DNA from: Bacteroidota bacterium | Lineage (GTDB): Bacteria > Bacteroidota > Bacteroidia > Bacteroidales > B39-G9 | Length of the DNA: 25,368 nucleotides | Direction of reading: 5' to 3' | NCBI GenBank assembly: GCA_030592465.1 | Contig: JAUVJB010000006.1 | Span: forward strand, 1 to 25,368 | Shown: piece after piece, positions 24,252 through 25,368 of the stretch | How positions within the stretch are numbered: position 1 is the first letter of the stretch | How the letters are laid out: each line of letters starts with the position of its first letter | The notes under the pieces: model-generated | The model's input: the letters and a program-made list of their open reading frames with translations, nothing else | The model's database searches: none | Told to the model about the DNA's origin: nothing | Program-made: the position numbers and the translations under genes

Positions 24252-24356
24252 TAGTCATTGATGAATATTTGTTGTCATTTGTTTCACTGCCCGCCCTGTG
24301 AAATTGCGAAACAATATTTCACGGGGTCATTTGTTGTCATTAATCGTCATTGCGAG
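24252..24356. repeat. Composite palindromic repeat, family A, copy 3
   Basis: A short copy: GTCATT units, then a hairpin 24294-24326 (arms CCCTGTGAAAT and ATTTCACGGGG with one T-G pair), then GTCATT and GTCATTGCGAG. The last piece also matches the inner end of the element at 18832-18967, so two families are joined here. Confidence 0.75.
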
Positions 24357-24370
24357 AAGAAATCTCCTTC

Positions 24371-24399
24371 GTTCTTTCGGATTACAAATCCGAAAGAGC
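24371..24399. repeat. Hairpin repeat CTCTTTCGGATT family, copy 3
   Basis: A 29-nt hairpin (arms GTTCTTTCGGATT and AATCCGAAAGAGC, one mismatch-tolerant end pair). It directly follows the end of repeat family A copy 3. Confidence 0.8.
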
Positions 24400-24410
24400 A
24401 TTTGAAAGGA

Positions 24411-24486
24411 ACATAAAAACGTCTAAAAGCACGAAAAAAAAACGTTTTTAAGTCCGCCGGCTGGCGGACGTTGAAAAGTTTTTATA
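24411..24486. repeat. 76-bp direct repeat, copy B
   Basis: Same unit as 21394-21463. It carries the extended palindrome GTCCGCCGGCTGGCGGAC (24452-24469) where copy A has GTCCTGCGGAC, with identical bases on both sides (TTTTTAA before, GTTGAAAAGTTTTTATA after). Confidence 0.85.
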
Positions 24487-24520
24487 ATTTTCCCTCGCTC
24501 ATTCAAATTTAAGGATTTAT

Positions 24521-24560
24521 AAAAAAAGGTATTTGAAAATTTAATAAAATTCAAATACCT
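24521..24560 (-). terminator. Intrinsic terminator after lamin-tail gene
   Basis: On the minus strand an 11-bp stem (AGGTATTTGAA at 24527-24537 on the plus strand and its exact complement at 24550-24560) with a 12-nt loop is followed by seven T. It begins 21 bp after the stop codon. It should separate the lamin-tail gene from the TonB receptor transcript. Confidence 0.88.
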
Positions 24561-24581
24561 AATATTTAATTTATAGATTTA

Positions 24582-25368
24582 TTATCTGACAAGTATTTTT
24601 TTTACAATGGTTTTATTGTCTTTAAAACGAATTTTAACAAAATATAATCCTTCATTACATTCAGGTAGTTTAACAAACATATCACCTCTTAAAGCATTAT
24701 TGTTCTCTTTAAAAATTGTTTGTCCGATAACATTAACAATCTCAACCTGTGAAATAATATCAGTGGCTTTAACTGTAAATTCTTTGTTAATTACAGGGTT
24801 TGGAAAGAAAAATGCTTGATGTTGTTTTGTAATATTTTTAATTCCTGTTGTTTTGCAATCACAAGTATGACTTCCAAGACTATCCCAAGTGTTTTCAGGT
24901 AAAGAATCCCATTCTACATTTACCATAAAATATAAAGGAGCATCTACACTTCCGGGATTTTGAGTAACACCTTGTTCAACTGCGGGTTTACGAATTAAAG
25001 TATGATCTTTTGTCCAAGCTAACCAATAATCACTTGTAATATAATTAGTAGAAGCTTGATCATACCAACCTTCACCGGGATCTTCACCAACTTTTCCAAA
25101 AATATCAACCATATCTCCATTAGTTTTTTCAAGTGTCATAGCATCATTACCATTCATATATGTCGGTGCAGGATAATCATGGTCTAACTGGTCTGCCATT
25201 GCTTGTAAAACAGAATCGCAAGCCGGTGATGTTGGTGTTGTGGTAGTTTGTCCATTTACCAAAACAAATGTATGATATGCTTCAATTGTTCCTGTAAGAT
25301 TAGTTATCCCACCTGCTGTTGGTGTAGTAGCACCATTGCTATATCTTTTTACAACATAACCGGATAAA
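24582..25368 (-). CDS. Lamin-tail-domain T9SS protein (partial)
   Basis: This is the C-terminal 261 residues of a gene whose start lies beyond the right edge; the frame is open to the edge (LSGYVVKRYSNGATTPTAGG at the visible N-terminal side). About residues 1-150 match the pattern of bacterial lamin-tail domains: a YVVKRYSNG strand, LTGTIEAYHTFVLVNG, then MNGNDAMTLEKTNGDMVDIFGKVGEDPGEGW and a TLIRKPAV motif. The last ~75 residues are a T9SS type A sorting tail (FFPNPVINKEFTVKATDIIS to KILVR). The protein should be exported to the surface. Lamin-tail domains often accompany extracellular nucleases and phosphatases, but no catalytic part is visible here; it may lie in the missing N-terminal portion. 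The gene ends at a strong terminator. Confidence 0.85.
   Translation of the reverse strand, partial: LSGYVVKRYSNGATTPTAGGITNLTGTIEAYHTFVLVNGQTTTTPTSPACDSVLQAMADQLDHDYPAPTYMNGNDAMTLEKTNGDMVDIFGKVGEDPGEGWYDQASTNYITSDYWLAWTKDHTLIRKPAVEQGVTQNPGSVDAPLYFMVNVEWDSLPENTWDSLGSHTCDCKTTGIKNITKQHQAFFFPNPVINKEFTVKATDIISQVEIVNVIGQTIFKENNNALRGDMFVKLPECNEGLYFVKIRFKDNKTIVKKILVR

Larger units (their letters stand above)
24197..24581. other. Spacer between lamin-tail and TonB receptor genes
   Basis: This 385-bp spacer holds, from the right, a terminator (24521-24560), the 76-bp repeat copy B (24411-24486), a hairpin repeat (24371-24399), repeat family A copy 3 (24252-24356) and the TonB leader (24197-24226). 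No exact -7 box for the TonB gene is visible; TAATCTTG on the minus strand (about 24246-24253) is one base off. Confidence 0.7.

Overview
The window is AT-rich DNA from a Bacteroidota bacterium, most likely class Bacteroidia. The evidence is promoters of the Bacteroidota type (-33 TTTG, -7 TAnnTTTG), A-rich leaders instead of Shine-Dalgarno sites, two proteins ending in type IX secretion (T9SS) sorting domains, a carboxypeptidase-regulatory-domain TonB receptor, and many lipoproteins. The UbiA-like prenyltransferase resembles the MqnP branch of the futalosine menaquinone pathway. No species can be named from the sequence alone.

Layout. 1-5138 (+): a UbiA-type prenyltransferase, a repeat-filled gap, then a CstA-type transporter, an OmpH/Skp-like periplasmic chaperone and a family 2 glycosyltransferase. 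5139-5860 is a second repeat-filled gap. 5861-7573 (+): an unrecognised three-helix membrane protein and a PP2C phosphatase preceded by a possible 30-codon ORF. 7630-9210 (-): peptide chain release factor 3. 9360-11261 (+): a lipoprotein GH13 amylase. 11492-11752: a terminator and two tRNA genes (Pro-UGG, Ser-GCU), both on the minus strand. 11827-13541 (-): the gapless cluster clpS-nfeD-floA. 14038-18411 (+): recA, a TPR lipoprotein and an S9-family peptidase lipoprotein. 18412-19009 holds two separate MITE-like inverted-repeat elements. 19010-25368 (-): a secreted endonuclease I with T9SS tail, a TonB-dependent receptor, and the end of a lamin-tail-domain T9SS protein that runs off the right edge.

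How the genes work together. Most are housekeeping genes without a shared pathway. Two groups look functional as units: clpS-nfeD-floA (proteolysis adaptor with membrane-microdomain proteins), and the right-hand surface cluster, where a secreted nuclease sits next to an outer-membrane receptor, consistent with use of extracellular DNA, though the substrate is inferred. The intergenic gaps carry at least six families of short palindromic repeats, several in two or more copies, and the two spacers around the TonB receptor gene share both a 70-76 bp repeat and a leader. I found no CRISPR array, transposase, phage gene or recognisable defence system, and nothing I would confidently call a new multi-gene system. 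The least explained material is the repeat complement and the duplicated spacers.
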